DNA from: Pararobbsia silviterrae
GTDB lineage: Bacteria > Pseudomonadota > Gammaproteobacteria > Burkholderiales > Burkholderiaceae
Assembly (NCBI RefSeq): GCF_003628125.1
Contig: NZ_RBZU01000007.1
Span: 279,090 to 343,089 of the forward strand
Direction of reading: 5' to 3'
Length of the DNA: 64,000 nt
The position numbers and the translations under genes are program-made. The notes below the pieces were generated by a model, which was not told the DNA's origin, did not search any database, and saw only the letters and a program-made list of their open reading frames with translations. Of the stretch, positions 34,394-43,286 are shown in pieces. Numbering within the stretch: position 1 is the stretch's first letter; each line of letters begins with the position of its first letter.

Positions 34394-35542
34394 TTAGAAC
34401 GCGGTCATGATGCCGGTGAACACGCCCGTCTGGCTGTGACCATAGCCGGGGTTCGTCGACGAACCGACCGAGCCCACTGCGCTGTTCGTGTTCGGGCCCC
34501 ACGAGTCGTTGCCGAGGTCGATGTTCGACGTCGCGCTGTTGTGCAGGTAAGCCGCTTCCGTGTACAGGAACGTGCGCTTCGACAGGTTGTACGTCGCTGC
34601 GAGCGTGTACATCGTGGCGTTACCGTTGCCGTTGTTGACGTTCGTGTGGTAGACCGCGCCCGTCAGCGTTGCCGCCGGCGTCGCTTGCCATGCTGCACCC
34701 AGCCATTCGTGATCAGCCGACGTCGGCGCTTGCACAGGCATCAGGCCTGCTGCCGATGCCGCCGCGAACGCGCCGCCATTGACCGTCGAATCATTCGCTT
34801 GCGGTGCGTTCAAGTGCTGGTAACCCGCCCAGATCTTGACCGGACCGAGCGTGTACGTACCGCCGGCCATGATCGAGCGCGATGCCGCGTACAGATCGTT
34901 GAAGTTACCTTCCGCGCTGCGCAGTTCGTCATAGATCGAACGCAGTTCGAGGGCGCCGATATCGTAGATTGCTTCGATACCATCGCCACGGCCTTGGCTC
35001 GTCGACGTCGCGCCTGCGTTCCAGCTCGTGCTGTTCGACAGGTCGTATTGGCCCTTAAGGGTGAAGCCAGCGAGGTTCGGCGTCGTGTACTCGAAGCCGT
35101 TTTCCGCCGACGGCCAGTTACGGCCGTGCGTCAGCGTCGAGATTGCGTAACGCTGCATCAGCTGCGGATCGAGTGCCCAGCTATCTTGCTGGATTTCGCC
35201 GGCGCCGAGGTTACCGAGCTTGAACGTACCGTAGTTCGCGTTTTGGAAGCCCACGATCGCGTGACGACCGAACAGCGCACCCGACGACGTGCCGTTCATC
35301 GTGTTGAGCTGGCCTTCCAATTGGAAGATCGCGGCCGTGCCGCCACCGAGGTCTTCCGTGCCTTGCATACCGAACCACGAGCAGCCCCAGTCACCGCTCT
35401 CTGCGCTGACCTTGTGGCCGCCCGGCAGGCCATTCTCGTACTGGATACCGTTGTCGATACGACCGTACAGCGTGACGCTGCTTTGTGCTTGTGCCGCTGC
35501 AGCGATCGCCAGCAGCGAGGTGGTCAGAACAACCTTTTTCAT
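34394..35542 (-). CDS. Burkholderia-type trimeric outer-membrane porin
   Basis: This 382-residue general porin begins with the signal peptide MKKVVLTTSLLAIAAAAQA, then QSSVTLYGRIDNGIQYENG, the standard N-terminus of Gram-negative porins in Burkholderiaceae. A 16-strand barrel follows, with the GFQNANYGTFKLGNLG segment shared by the family. The C-terminal residue is phenylalanine (GIMTAF), as needed for BAM recognition. The ATG at 35542 has GAGGAG at ideal spacing. It is a single gene with a strong terminator. A 15-base copy of its 3' end recurs at 35812-35826. Confidence 0.93.
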   Translation of the reverse strand: MKKVVLTTSLLAIAAAAQAQSSVTLYGRIDNGIQYENGLPGGHKVSAESGDWGCSWFGMQGTEDLGGGTAAIFQLEGQLNTMNGTSSGALFGRHAIVGFQNANYGTFKLGNLGAGEIQQDSWALDPQLMQRYAISTLTHGRNWPSAENGFEYTTPNLAGFTLKGQYDLSNSTSWNAGATSTSQGRGDGIEAIYDIGALELRSIYDELRSAEGNFNDLYAASRSIMAGGTYTLGPVKIWAGYQHLNAPQANDSTVNGGAFAAASAAGLMPVQAPTSADHEWLGAAWQATPAATLTGAVYHTNVNNGNGNATMYTLAATYNLSKRTFLYTEAAYLHNSATSNIDLGNDSWGPNTNSAVGSVGSSTNPGYGHSQTGVFTGIMTAF

Positions 35543-36389
35543 TACGTCTCCTCGGTCAGTTAAAACGTGGGGTTTCACCGATACAGCCAGCACCCCATCC
35601 GTCGCCATCGATGGGCTTGAAATACAGGCTTCATCGATACGTGCTTCACAGTTCGGCGCAATTTTAAGAGCCTGTTTTTGTTGGGGAAGCGCCGAATCGG
35701 CTAAGGGAAAACGTGAACAAAAACGTGTATTGCAGATTTGAGATGGTTGATGTACCGCTCAAAACTGGTCAGACACATCTGACCAGTTCGGCGATCTCCT
35801 CATAGAAAACAACGACTTAGAACGCGCTTAAAATAAGCGCTATAACCATAAGCAGGTGATTGTAAATAATGAACCAGTTAAGAATGCGATTGCTTGGACA
35901 ATCATATACAGGTTAGCTTTTTTATTAGGCAGATCGGACGTTGCTCCGACGCGACGCGGGTTTATGCGGAAAACAGGCGGATTTCGGCGAAAGCGCGGGT
36001 TAACCCCTAACGAAATCGCGCGACATGATGCAGACACAAGATGGCACCCGCATGACCGCGGCTCGACGTGACGTCGATTTCCGCGCTTTTTATGTGCGCT
36101 CGCGCACATTTCGGCGCGCGTCGTCGTGCCTGAGTTCGATCTGATACCGCCGCGCGCACGGATGCCAACGACGTTCCGATCGACGTCGGCGCGCTCAATG
36201 CCCGTGCGATCCCGGCGCGTTCGCGCGCGCTTCGAGCGGCCGCCTCCCATCAATTCAAAATGATCGCGTGCCCGACACCTTTTATTTATTAGATGGACCA
36301 CCCCCGTCGGCGCGCATAGTGAAGTCCGAATAGCGCACGCCACCGTGCCGAGATCTCCCCCCGAACGATCGAGATAGAAGGAACCCCTC
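35543..36389. other. 847-bp intergenic region upstream of the porin
   Basis: No gene with coding character is seen; the longest frame (minus strand, about 200 codons) has an implausible composition. It contains the perfect inverted repeat at 35763-35788, a 7-bp hairpin at 35824-35840 (GCGCTTA/TAAGCGC), a 15-base echo of the porin 3' end at 35812-35826 and an AT-rich patch 35860-35935. The porin promoter and regulatory sites must lie here. Confidence 0.5.
35763..35788. promoter_or_regulatory. perfect 11-bp inverted repeat, probable operator
   Basis: AACTGGTCAGA (35763-35773) and its exact complement (35778-35788) are separated by CACA. It lies about 220 bp upstream of the porin start. The TGGTC...GACCA core resembles operators of GntR/FadR-type regulators, but spacing differs, and no T tract supports a terminator. 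Confidence 0.5.
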
Positions 36390-36701
36390 ATGCGCGTACA
36401 CAATCCGCCCCCGATCCAGTACACGACCCCGGCGCAAACGAATGCGCCGTCGAACACGAACGGCGCGTCGAGTCAGGCGTCGTTTGCCGCGGCGCTCGCG
36501 AAATACCAGGGGTACGGTCCGTCCGATTCGCTGCGCGCGCAGACGCTCGCACAGCTCGGCTATACGGAAAGTCAATTGAAAGCGATGACGCCGAAGGCGC
36601 GAGAAGCCGCGGAAAAGCGGATCGCGCAGATGATGGGCCGCGGTGCGCAGAACGGTCGTGGCGTCGCGTCATCCGACTCGGAGACGGATTCCGACGTGTG
36701 A
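36390..36701 (+). CDS. small uncharacterised protein with helical core and low-complexity ends
   Basis: This is a 103-residue protein I cannot assign. Residues 1-35 are Pro/Asn/Ser/Thr-rich and disordered-looking. The core (about 38-82) is helical: SDSLRAQTLAQLGYTESQLK followed by MTPKAREAAEKRIAQMM, a pattern seen in several proteobacterial proteins of unknown role. The tail is Ser/Asp-rich. AAGGAA lies 8 bp before the ATG, and codon use matches the genome, so the gene looks real. There is no signal peptide. It stands between the porin upstream region and a convergent TetR gene. Confidence 0.65.
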   Translation: MRVHNPPPIQYTTPAQTNAPSNTNGASSQASFAAALAKYQGYGPSDSLRAQTLAQLGYTESQLKAMTPKAREAAEKRIAQMMGRGAQNGRGVASSDSETDSDV

Positions 36702-36766
36702 GCGGCGTGCGCGTCGAGTCACGACGCGTCGCCCGCTGTCCGTCCTGAAGATGCTGTCTATGCTGT

Positions 36767-37546
36767 CTATGCCGGGCGCGCCCGCGCCGCCGGCTTCCCG
36801 CAGATCAGCGCCACGCCCGCCTTTGCCGTCTCATGCAGCATCGCACGCGTATCGCCCGCGCGTGAGCGCAACGCCAGACTGTGCAACAGCGCGGACGCGA
36901 TCCGGGCAAGCTGCGCGGGATCCGCATCCGCATCGAGTTCACCGTCTGCTTTAGCGCGCGCGAGACGCCGTTCGAAAGCCGCGTCGTAGCGCGCAAGACC
37001 CGACGCAAGCCGCGCACGCACCTCGCCGTCGTGCTTCGCTTCGACGAGCGCCGTGCCGATCAGAAAACATCCGCGCGGCGTCTCCGCGTCGGGAAAGTAA
37101 ATCGAAAGCGCGCCGTCGTAGACACACATCAATGCCTTCGCGAGCGGCCAATCCGTCTCGAGCGCGCGACGCATCAGATCGTGGCCGTACTCGATATATC
37201 GATCGAGCACGTCGACGTAGAGCGCGTGTTTGTCCCCGAACGCGCCATAGAGGCTCGGCCGATTGAGCCCGGTTGCCGCACTCAGCGCATCGAGCGACGT
37301 TCCTGAAAACCCTGTCTCCCAGAACGCATCGCGCGCGCGCTCGATCGCATGCGACGCATCGAATTGACGCGGCCGGCCACGCGCGCGTTTGATCTGCTGC
37401 GGTTCCGCATCGCCCTCGACGTGCGCTTCTTCCTTGGCGCGACCGGCGTCGGCGATACCCGCGCGATCGCCGACCTCACCCGTGCCGCCATCCCTCACGC
37501 CCATGCGTGTCCCGCTGCCGCTCCCACGCTTTCTTTCCATTTTCAT
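36767..37546 (-). CDS. TetR family transcriptional regulator
   Basis: This is a TetR-type repressor of about 259 residues. The HTH lies at FDASHAIERARDAFWETGFSG and TSLDALSAATGLNRPSLYGAF, followed by a ligand domain with GCFLIGTALVEAKHDGEVR, typical of the AcuR/DhaR-like branch. The roughly 60-residue charged N-terminal extension before the HTH is unusual, and the start is uncertain: ATGs exist at 37612, 37546, 37540 and 37504. It is divergent from the GST gene at 37625, and an imperfect palindrome in between suggests it represses that gene. Confidence 0.83.
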   Translation of the reverse strand: MKMERKRGSGSGTRMGVRDGGTGEVGDRAGIADAGRAKEEAHVEGDAEPQQIKRARGRPRQFDASHAIERARDAFWETGFSGTSLDALSAATGLNRPSLYGAFGDKHALYVDVLDRYIEYGHDLMRRALETDWPLAKALMCVYDGALSIYFPDAETPRGCFLIGTALVEAKHDGEVRARLASGLARYDAAFERRLARAKADGELDADADPAQLARIASALLHSLALRSRAGDTRAMLHETAKAGVALICGKPAARARPA

Positions 37547-37578
37547 ACCGATTCGCACAAAAATTTGCTTCGAACTAA

Positions 37579-37600
37579 TTTTGTCCACTATAGTACAAAA
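37579..37600. promoter_or_regulatory. palindromic element between divergent TetR and GST genes
   Basis: TTTTGT (37579-37584) and ACAAAA (37595-37600) flank a region containing the perfect octamer ACTATAGT (37587-37594). The full palindrome is offset by two bases in one arm. It lies in an AT-rich 78-bp gap and is the likely TetR operator overlapping the GST promoter. Confidence 0.5.
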
Positions 37601-37624
37601 ACATTTCCACAACCGGAGACACGC

Positions 37625-38266
37625 ATGGATCTGTATTTCTCCCCGCTGGCCTGTTCGCTCGCCACGCGCATCGCGTTTTATGAAGCGGGCGCCGACGCGC
37701 GGTATATCGAAGTCGACACGAAATCGAAGCGTCTGCGCGACGGCTCCGATTTCTATCCGGTCAATCCGTTAGGTCAGGTTCCCGTGCTGCGCACGGACGA
37801 GGGATGGCTGTTGACGGAAAACACGGCGATCCTGCCGTATGTCGCCGATGCGTTCCCGGACGCGAATCTCGCGCCCCAAAGCGGCACGCACGCGCGCGCC
37901 AAATTTCACCAATGGCTCGGCTTCGTCAGCACCGAATTGCACAAGGCCCTGTTCGTGCCCCTGCTCGATCCTCGCGCGCCCGCAGACGTCCATGCCTATA
38001 CGCGCGAAAATGTCGAGCCGCGGCTCGCCGCGCTCGACCGACATCTCGAAGGCCGCGCCTTCCTGCTCGACGAATTTACGGTCGCCGATGCGTATCTCGT
38101 CACCGTGTTGAATTGGGCGCGTTATGCGGGCGTGGATCTCGCGCCCTGGCCGAGCGTCGATGCGTACTACGCGCGAATCGTGCAGCGTCCGCAGGTCGCG
38201 CGCGCCTTGAAAGAAGAAATCACGCTGTTCAAGGAAGACCAGGCAAGGCGGCAGGCCCGCGCGTAG
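37625..38266 (+). CDS. glutathione S-transferase
   Basis: This is a 213-residue GST of the bacterial beta type. The N-terminal MDLYFSPLACSLATRIAFYEAG contains the cysteine (Cys10) that characterises beta-class enzymes. NPLGQVPVLRTDEGWLLTENTA is the glutathione-binding cis-proline region with the Glu-Asn/Ser-like pair. The C-domain has FTVADAYLVTVLNWARYAGV, with the conserved aspartate N-cap. GGAG precedes the ATG. It is divergently paired with a TetR repressor, so induction by an electrophile or drug is plausible. Confidence 0.92.
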   Translation: MDLYFSPLACSLATRIAFYEAGADARYIEVDTKSKRLRDGSDFYPVNPLGQVPVLRTDEGWLLTENTAILPYVADAFPDANLAPQSGTHARAKFHQWLGFVSTELHKALFVPLLDPRAPADVHAYTRENVEPRLAALDRHLEGRAFLLDEFTVADAYLVTVLNWARYAGVDLAPWPSVDAYYARIVQRPQVARALKEEITLFKEDQARRQARA

Positions 38267-38295
38267 TTCGGCGGGCCTGTCCATCGGACGACGGA

Positions 38296-39636
38296 TTAGT
38301 CGGTCTTCGCGGCGCCGGCCTTTGCGCGCATCAGCGCGTCGACATCGATCTCGCGCGCCATCGCTTCATATCCGGCATCGCTCGGATGCAAATGGTCGCC
38401 GCTGTCGTACGCCGCCTTCATGCGCGACGGATCGGCCGGATCACGCGTCGCTTCGTCGAAATCGATGACGCCGTCGAACGCGTGACTCGTACGGATCCAT
38501 TCGTTGACCTTCAGACGCTCGGCCTCGCCGGCCGGCGTGCCGTAATCGGACTTGTACGTGCTGTTCGAACCCATGAACGGCACGAGCGTCCCGCCGAAGA
38601 TCGGCACGCCGGCGGCATGCGCCTGCGCGATGAGCTGCTGCATCGCGCCGATGATCTCGGGCGCCTTGGCGGACTTGTCGCCGATATCGTTGATCCCTTC
38701 AAGCAACACGACCGCTTTCAGATGCGGCTGCGTCCAGACGTCGCGCGCGGCGCGCGTGGCGGCCGGCACGCCGAACATCAGCAGATCGCGGTTCGTCAGC
38801 AATTCGTTGCCCGCGATCCCCGCGTTCGACACCGAGAACGTCGGCCCGCGACGCTTGGCCATCGCACGCGCGACAAAGTCCGGGAAGCGCTGGTTCTTGT
38901 CCGCCGTCGACATATAGCCGTCGGTAATCGAATCGCCGAGGAACACGACGGTGCCGTCGACATTGCGCGGCGCGTCGACGTCGACGCCCGACACGAACAT
39001 CCAGCAGCTCGCGTGGCCCGCATATGCCGTCGCGGCCGCATCGTGCGACTGATTGCCGTCGGCCAGGTAGTTCGTCGCGGTCGCGAGGAAGTGCTGGGTC
39101 GCCGGGCCGGTCTTCTCGGGCACGAATACGTTGACGGCCAGCGACGTCAACGCGCGCACCGGCAACGCGACCGGATCGCTGATCGCCTCGCTGCCCGCGG
39201 GCACGACGATCGCGCTCGCGCCGCCGAATGTCACCGTGCGCGGCGCGGCCGACGTCGACGCATCGGACGCGAGCGTCGGCGCGACCGTCACTTCGCCGAC
39301 CTTGAGCGGTGCGGTCCCGCCCGCATTGGAAACCTTGATACGCACGCGCTGGCCGCCCGCGCTCAGATAGACGACGTTGCGGATCGTCTGATTCTCGAGC
39401 CCCACATCCGAAGGACACGACTTCGTGTCGAACGTCGCCCCCGTCGTCGGACTGCCCTGCCATGCGTTGACCCAGTTGCCGCGCGCCGCGCCGACATCGC
39501 TCGCCGTCGCGGCGCAGGCCGATCCGATCAGGCTGCCGATCAGCAGCGCGGCCGACCCGAGACGCCCTGCGCGCACCGACACGCGCAAAACATGCCGACG
39601 CGCGGGACGCGCACGCCGTTCCGTCCATTGATTCAT
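38296..39636 (-). CDS. secreted SGNH/GDSL-family hydrolase
   Basis: This is a 446-residue exported esterase/lipase. The basic N-region with two-arginine stretches (RRARPARRHVLR) and a hydrophobic core ending SACAATAS suggest a signal peptide. An N-terminal beta domain of about 190 residues (starting WVNAWQGSPTTGA) precedes the SGNH core: block I GDSITDGY, block II glycine in GIAGNE, block III GINDIG, and block V with Asp and His in SGDHLHPSD. Substrates could be carbohydrate esters or lipids. GGAGGAGAC precedes the ATG. It is convergent with the GST gene. Confidence 0.9.
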   Translation of the reverse strand: MNQWTERRARPARRHVLRVSVRAGRLGSAALLIGSLIGSACAATASDVGAARGNWVNAWQGSPTTGATFDTKSCPSDVGLENQTIRNVVYLSAGGQRVRIKVSNAGGTAPLKVGEVTVAPTLASDASTSAAPRTVTFGGASAIVVPAGSEAISDPVALPVRALTSLAVNVFVPEKTGPATQHFLATATNYLADGNQSHDAAATAYAGHASCWMFVSGVDVDAPRNVDGTVVFLGDSITDGYMSTADKNQRFPDFVARAMAKRRGPTFSVSNAGIAGNELLTNRDLLMFGVPAATRAARDVWTQPHLKAVVLLEGINDIGDKSAKAPEIIGAMQQLIAQAHAAGVPIFGGTLVPFMGSNSTYKSDYGTPAGEAERLKVNEWIRTSHAFDGVIDFDEATRDPADPSRMKAAYDSGDHLHPSDAGYEAMAREIDVDALMRAKAGAAKTD

Positions 39637-40193
39637 GTCTCCTCCTTTATTTGATGGAAATGCGAGTATCGAACGAAGGCCGATTCATCGGATTTATGAA
39701 TTTGACGTCCGCACCCCGAATATTTACGAATGACCGATACGCCGACCGATGCCTCATGACGCGATTGAATCGACAACGCGGCGGAGCGCGTGTTTGAAAG
39801 GTCGCCGCTTCTGGCGGTATCGGGCAATAAAACAACGCTCGCGGCATGCACGCCGATGCGTGAAACGGGAGGTCCTCACGCCCATCCGCATTCACGGGCG
39901 GATGACGCTCGAAGTCACTGATATGACAGCGGTAGGAACGATCGGAAACCGTCCGAAACACGGGTGATTTCAAACGTTTGCCGGCGCTTCCTCGCGTGAA
40001 ATCTTGCGCGTCTCGCGGCGTCGTCGAGAGGACGAAATGGCGACGTTTCAGCTAGCAGAGATATTCAATCCAGGCAAGCCCGGAATGGCGGCGTTTTGCG
40101 GCTGCTTATCGCGCGTATCAAATGGACCCGGCCGCACTACACTGAATTGAAAAGAGGTGCCCGATTTTCAGGGATCGGCGGGGAGTTTTCGAT
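39637..40193. other. 557-bp intergenic region between divergent GDSL hydrolase and PBP-like genes
   Basis: I see no gene, repeat or terminator. A 108-codon minus-strand frame (39647-39973) lacks a ribosome binding site and coding composition. Promoters for both flanking genes must lie here. Confidence 0.4.
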
Positions 40194-43100
40194 ATGAATC
40201 GGCCGTTAGTTCGTTTACCGCTGCGTACGGTAAGTGCAATACCCGTTTGGAAATGGCTCAAATGGCCATTGGGTATCGGGATACTGGTCATCCTGGCGAT
40301 CGTGGCCAAGCTATGCCAGATCGAAATCGAAACTTCGCGTCTGCAAGCGCATTACCTGTCGGAACTCACGCGCGACATCGGATTCACGGTCGATCACGGG
40401 CCGAGTCCGCGCATCCGCTTCCCGGCTCCCGCCCCCTACGACTCACGGCTCGGCTACGCACAATTGCCGGGCTTCGAGCAACGCCTGCTCGCGCGCGGCT
40501 ACGCCGTCGAGTCGCAGGCGCGCGGGTCGGAACGCATGCTGTCGATCGCCGATGCGGGGCTGTTCCTGCCGTATGACGAAAAAGACCGCGCGGGTCTCAA
40601 GCTCTTCGACACAACGGGCACGCCGCTCTTTGCATCGATCTATCCGCGACGCGCCTATCCGAACTTCGCCGCGATTCCGCCGGTCGTCGTCAACGCCTTG
40701 CTGTTTATCGAAGATCGCTATCTGCTCGATCCGAATCAGCCGAACCGCAATCCGGCGATCGATTGGGGACGTTTCAGCCACGCGCTCGTCGACCAGGGCT
40801 TGCGCGTGTTCAACGCGCACCAGGCGCAACCGGGCGGCAGCACGCTCGCGACGCAGATCGAGAAATTCCGGCACTCGCCCGACGGCCGCACGGCGAAGCC
40901 GACCGAGAAGATCCGCCAGATCGCCTCGGCCTCGGTGCGCGCCTATCTGAACGGACCGCAAACGATGCCCGCGCGGCGGCAGATCGTCGTGCATTACCTG
41001 AACTCGGTGCCGCTGGCCGCGCGCGCGCACGTCGGCGAAGTCACGGGACTCGGCGACGGCATGGCCGCCTGGTACGGGCGCGATTTCGACGAGATCAACG
41101 CACTGCTCGCGGCGCCCACGACCGCGGACAACGCGGCGATGCAAGGCATCGCGTTCCGCCAGGCGCTTTCGCTGCTGATCGCGCAACGCGCACCGTCGTT
41201 CTTCCTGCTCAAGGGGTATGGCGAGCTCCAGCGCATGACGGACAGCTACTTGCGATTGCTGGCCGGGGCCGGCGTGATTTCCGCGCCGTTGCGCGACGCC
41301 GCGCTGGCCGCGCATATCGCGCTGGCCCCCGCGCCCGACGCGGACACCGTGTCGTCGTACGTGACGCGCAAAGCCGTCACCTCGATGCGGGCGCGCCTGA
41401 TGAACGTGCTCGCCGTGCCCGACGCCTATGCGCTCGACCGGCTCGACATGTCGGCGACGTCGACGCTCGACAACCGCGTCCAGCAAGCGGTCAGCGAGAA
41501 GCTCGCGGCCGCTTCGACGAAGGACGGCGCGCATGCATTCGGGCTGTACGGCTTTGAAATGCTCAAGCCGAACGACGATCCGTCGCACATCGCATTCAGC
41601 TTCACGCTCTACGAACATCGCGGCGGCGCGAATCTGCTCAGAGTCCAGACCGATAGCGTCAATGAGCCGTTCGACATCAATCAGGGCGCGCGCCTGAATC
41701 TCGGTTCGACGGCCAAGCTGCGCACGCTGACGACCTATCTGCAGATCGTGTCCGAGCTGCACGACCGGTACGCGCCGCTCAGTACGGCGGAACTCAAGCG
41801 CATCGATCCCGACCCGAGCGACGCCCTGACGCGCTGGGCGCTCGACTATCTGATCGAGACGCCCGATCGCGCGCTTCAGCCGATGCTCGACGCGGCGGTC
41901 GAGCGCAAATACTCGGCCAACCCCGGCGAGACCTTCTATACGGGCGGCGGCGCGCAGACTTTTACGAACTTCGACAAGAGCGACAACGGACAGACGCTGA
42001 CGATTCACGTCGCGTTCCAGAACTCGGTCAATCTCGTGTTCGTGCGCCTGATGCGCGACATCGTCCACTACGAGACGATCAAGGCCGCGGGACCGTCGCA
42101 GACCTGGCTCGACGATCCGATCGTGCGCAACACGTATCTGATGCAGTTCGTCGATGCCGAAAGCCAGGTCTACCTCAAGCGGTTCTATGAGAAATACGCG
42201 GGGCTTGCGTCCGACGACGCGCTCGAACTCATGCTGAACACGGTACGCAAGTCGCCGCCGAAGATCGCGACCGTGCTGCGCAGCGTCGCGCCCGGCGAAC
42301 CCCAGGTCTGGTTCAACGCGCAGATGCGTTCGCAACTCAAGGGCACGCCCGCCGAGACGACGCTGTCCGACGAGGATCTGGCCGGGCTCTACGGCAAGTA
42401 CGGCATCGACCGCTTCAATCTCAACGATCGCGCGTATATCTCGGGCGTGCATCCGCTCGCGCTCTGGCTGCTCAATACGCTGCGCGCGCATCCGGGCATG
42501 GGCTATGACGCGCTCAAGAACGCGAGCCGCGACGTGCGCGTCTCGACGTATTCGTGGCTCTTCAAGACACGCTATCACGCGACGCAGGACCGTCGGATCA
42601 AGCGCATGATCGAGCTTCAGGCGTACACGACGATCGGCAAGTCGTGGCAGGCGCTCGGCTATCCGTTCAGCGATCTCACGCCGTCCTATGCGGCTGCGAT
42701 CGGCGCATCGGGCGATCGGCCCGCGGCGCTTGCCGAACTGATCGGCATCATCGCGAACGACGGTCAACGCGCGCCCATCGAAAGCTTCTCGAAGCTCGAC
42801 TTCGCCGAGCACACGCCGTACGAAACCCATTTCGTGCACGCGAGCGTCGCGCCCAAGACCTTGCTGTCGCCCGAGATCGCCAACGTCGAACGGACGTTGC
42901 TGCGCGACGTCGTGCTCGACGGCACGGGCAAGCGGCTCGCATCGGGCATGGTGTTGCCCGACGGCACCGTGCTCCCCGTCTACGGCAAGACCGGCACGGG
43001 CGACCAGCGCTTCAACGTCTACGCGCCGGGCGCGCGCCTGATCGAGTCGCGCAAGGTCAATCGGAGCGCCACGTTCGTGTTCGCGATCGGCGATCGCTTC

Positions 43101-43286
43101 TATGGCGCGTTAAGCGCGAACGCGCACGAGCCCTATGCGGCGCGATACGACTTCACGAGCGCGATGGCCGTTCAGTTGCTCAAGTCGATGGCGCCCGACT
43201 TGCAACCGCTGTTGAACGCGCCGGCCACCGACGCCGCGCCGGCGGCCCGCGTCGAGCAAACCAACGGCGAGCATCACGGCTCGTAG
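40194..43286 (+). CDS. PBP1-like bifunctional peptidoglycan glycosyltransferase/transpeptidase
   Basis: This is a 1030-residue membrane-anchored protein with one transmembrane helix (residues about 20-43). The GT51 glycosyltransferase region has the catalytic glutamate in EDRYLLD (Glu173) and a variant substrate motif GGSTLATQIEKF (from Gly214; usual form GGSTITQQ). The penicillin-binding part has SxxK as STAK (Ser505-Lys508) and KTGTG (Lys932). The roughly 400-residue span between these motifs is longer than in classical PBP1a/1b. It would polymerise and cross-link glycan strands in the periplasm. GGGGAG precedes the ATG. The 3' end overlaps the convergent methyltransferase gene by 13 bp. 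Confidence 0.85.
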   Translation: MNRPLVRLPLRTVSAIPVWKWLKWPLGIGILVILAIVAKLCQIEIETSRLQAHYLSELTRDIGFTVDHGPSPRIRFPAPAPYDSRLGYAQLPGFEQRLLARGYAVESQARGSERMLSIADAGLFLPYDEKDRAGLKLFDTTGTPLFASIYPRRAYPNFAAIPPVVVNALLFIEDRYLLDPNQPNRNPAIDWGRFSHALVDQGLRVFNAHQAQPGGSTLATQIEKFRHSPDGRTAKPTEKIRQIASASVRAYLNGPQTMPARRQIVVHYLNSVPLAARAHVGEVTGLGDGMAAWYGRDFDEINALLAAPTTADNAAMQGIAFRQALSLLIAQRAPSFFLLKGYGELQRMTDSYLRLLAGAGVISAPLRDAALAAHIALAPAPDADTVSSYVTRKAVTSMRARLMNVLAVPDAYALDRLDMSATSTLDNRVQQAVSEKLAAASTKDGAHAFGLYGFEMLKPNDDPSHIAFSFTLYEHRGGANLLRVQTDSVNEPFDINQGARLNLGSTAKLRTLTTYLQIVSELHDRYAPLSTAELKRIDPDPSDALTRWALDYLIETPDRALQPMLDAAVERKYSANPGETFYTGGGAQTFTNFDKSDNGQTLTIHVAFQNSVNLVFVRLMRDIVHYETIKAAGPSQTWLDDPIVRNTYLMQFVDAESQVYLKRFYEKYAGLASDDALELMLNTVRKSPPKIATVLRSVAPGEPQVWFNAQMRSQLKGTPAETTLSDEDLAGLYGKYGIDRFNLNDRAYISGVHPLALWLLNTLRAHPGMGYDALKNASRDVRVSTYSWLFKTRYHATQDRRIKRMIELQAYTTIGKSWQALGYPFSDLTPSYAAAIGASGDRPAALAELIGIIANDGQRAPIESFSKLDFAEHTPYETHFVHASVAPKTLLSPEIANVERTLLRDVVLDGTGKRLASGMVLPDGTVLPVYGKTGTGDQRFNVYAPGARLIESRKVNRSATFVFAIGDRFYGALSANAHEPYAARYDFTSAMAVQLLKSMAPDLQPLLNAPATDAAPAARVEQTNGEHHGS

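Noticed and set aside
35840..36457. 205-codon minus-strand frame in the porin upstream region
   Set aside because: Cysteine/arginine-rich, no ribosome binding site, and it overlaps the well-supported small gene at 36390.
39647..39973. 108-codon minus-strand frame
   Set aside because: No ribosome binding site, non-coding composition, no recognisable motif.
40443..42839. 798-codon minus-strand frame
   Set aside because: Antisense shadow of the PBP1-like gene, whose motifs are unambiguous; composition is dominated by Arg/Val/Ala.
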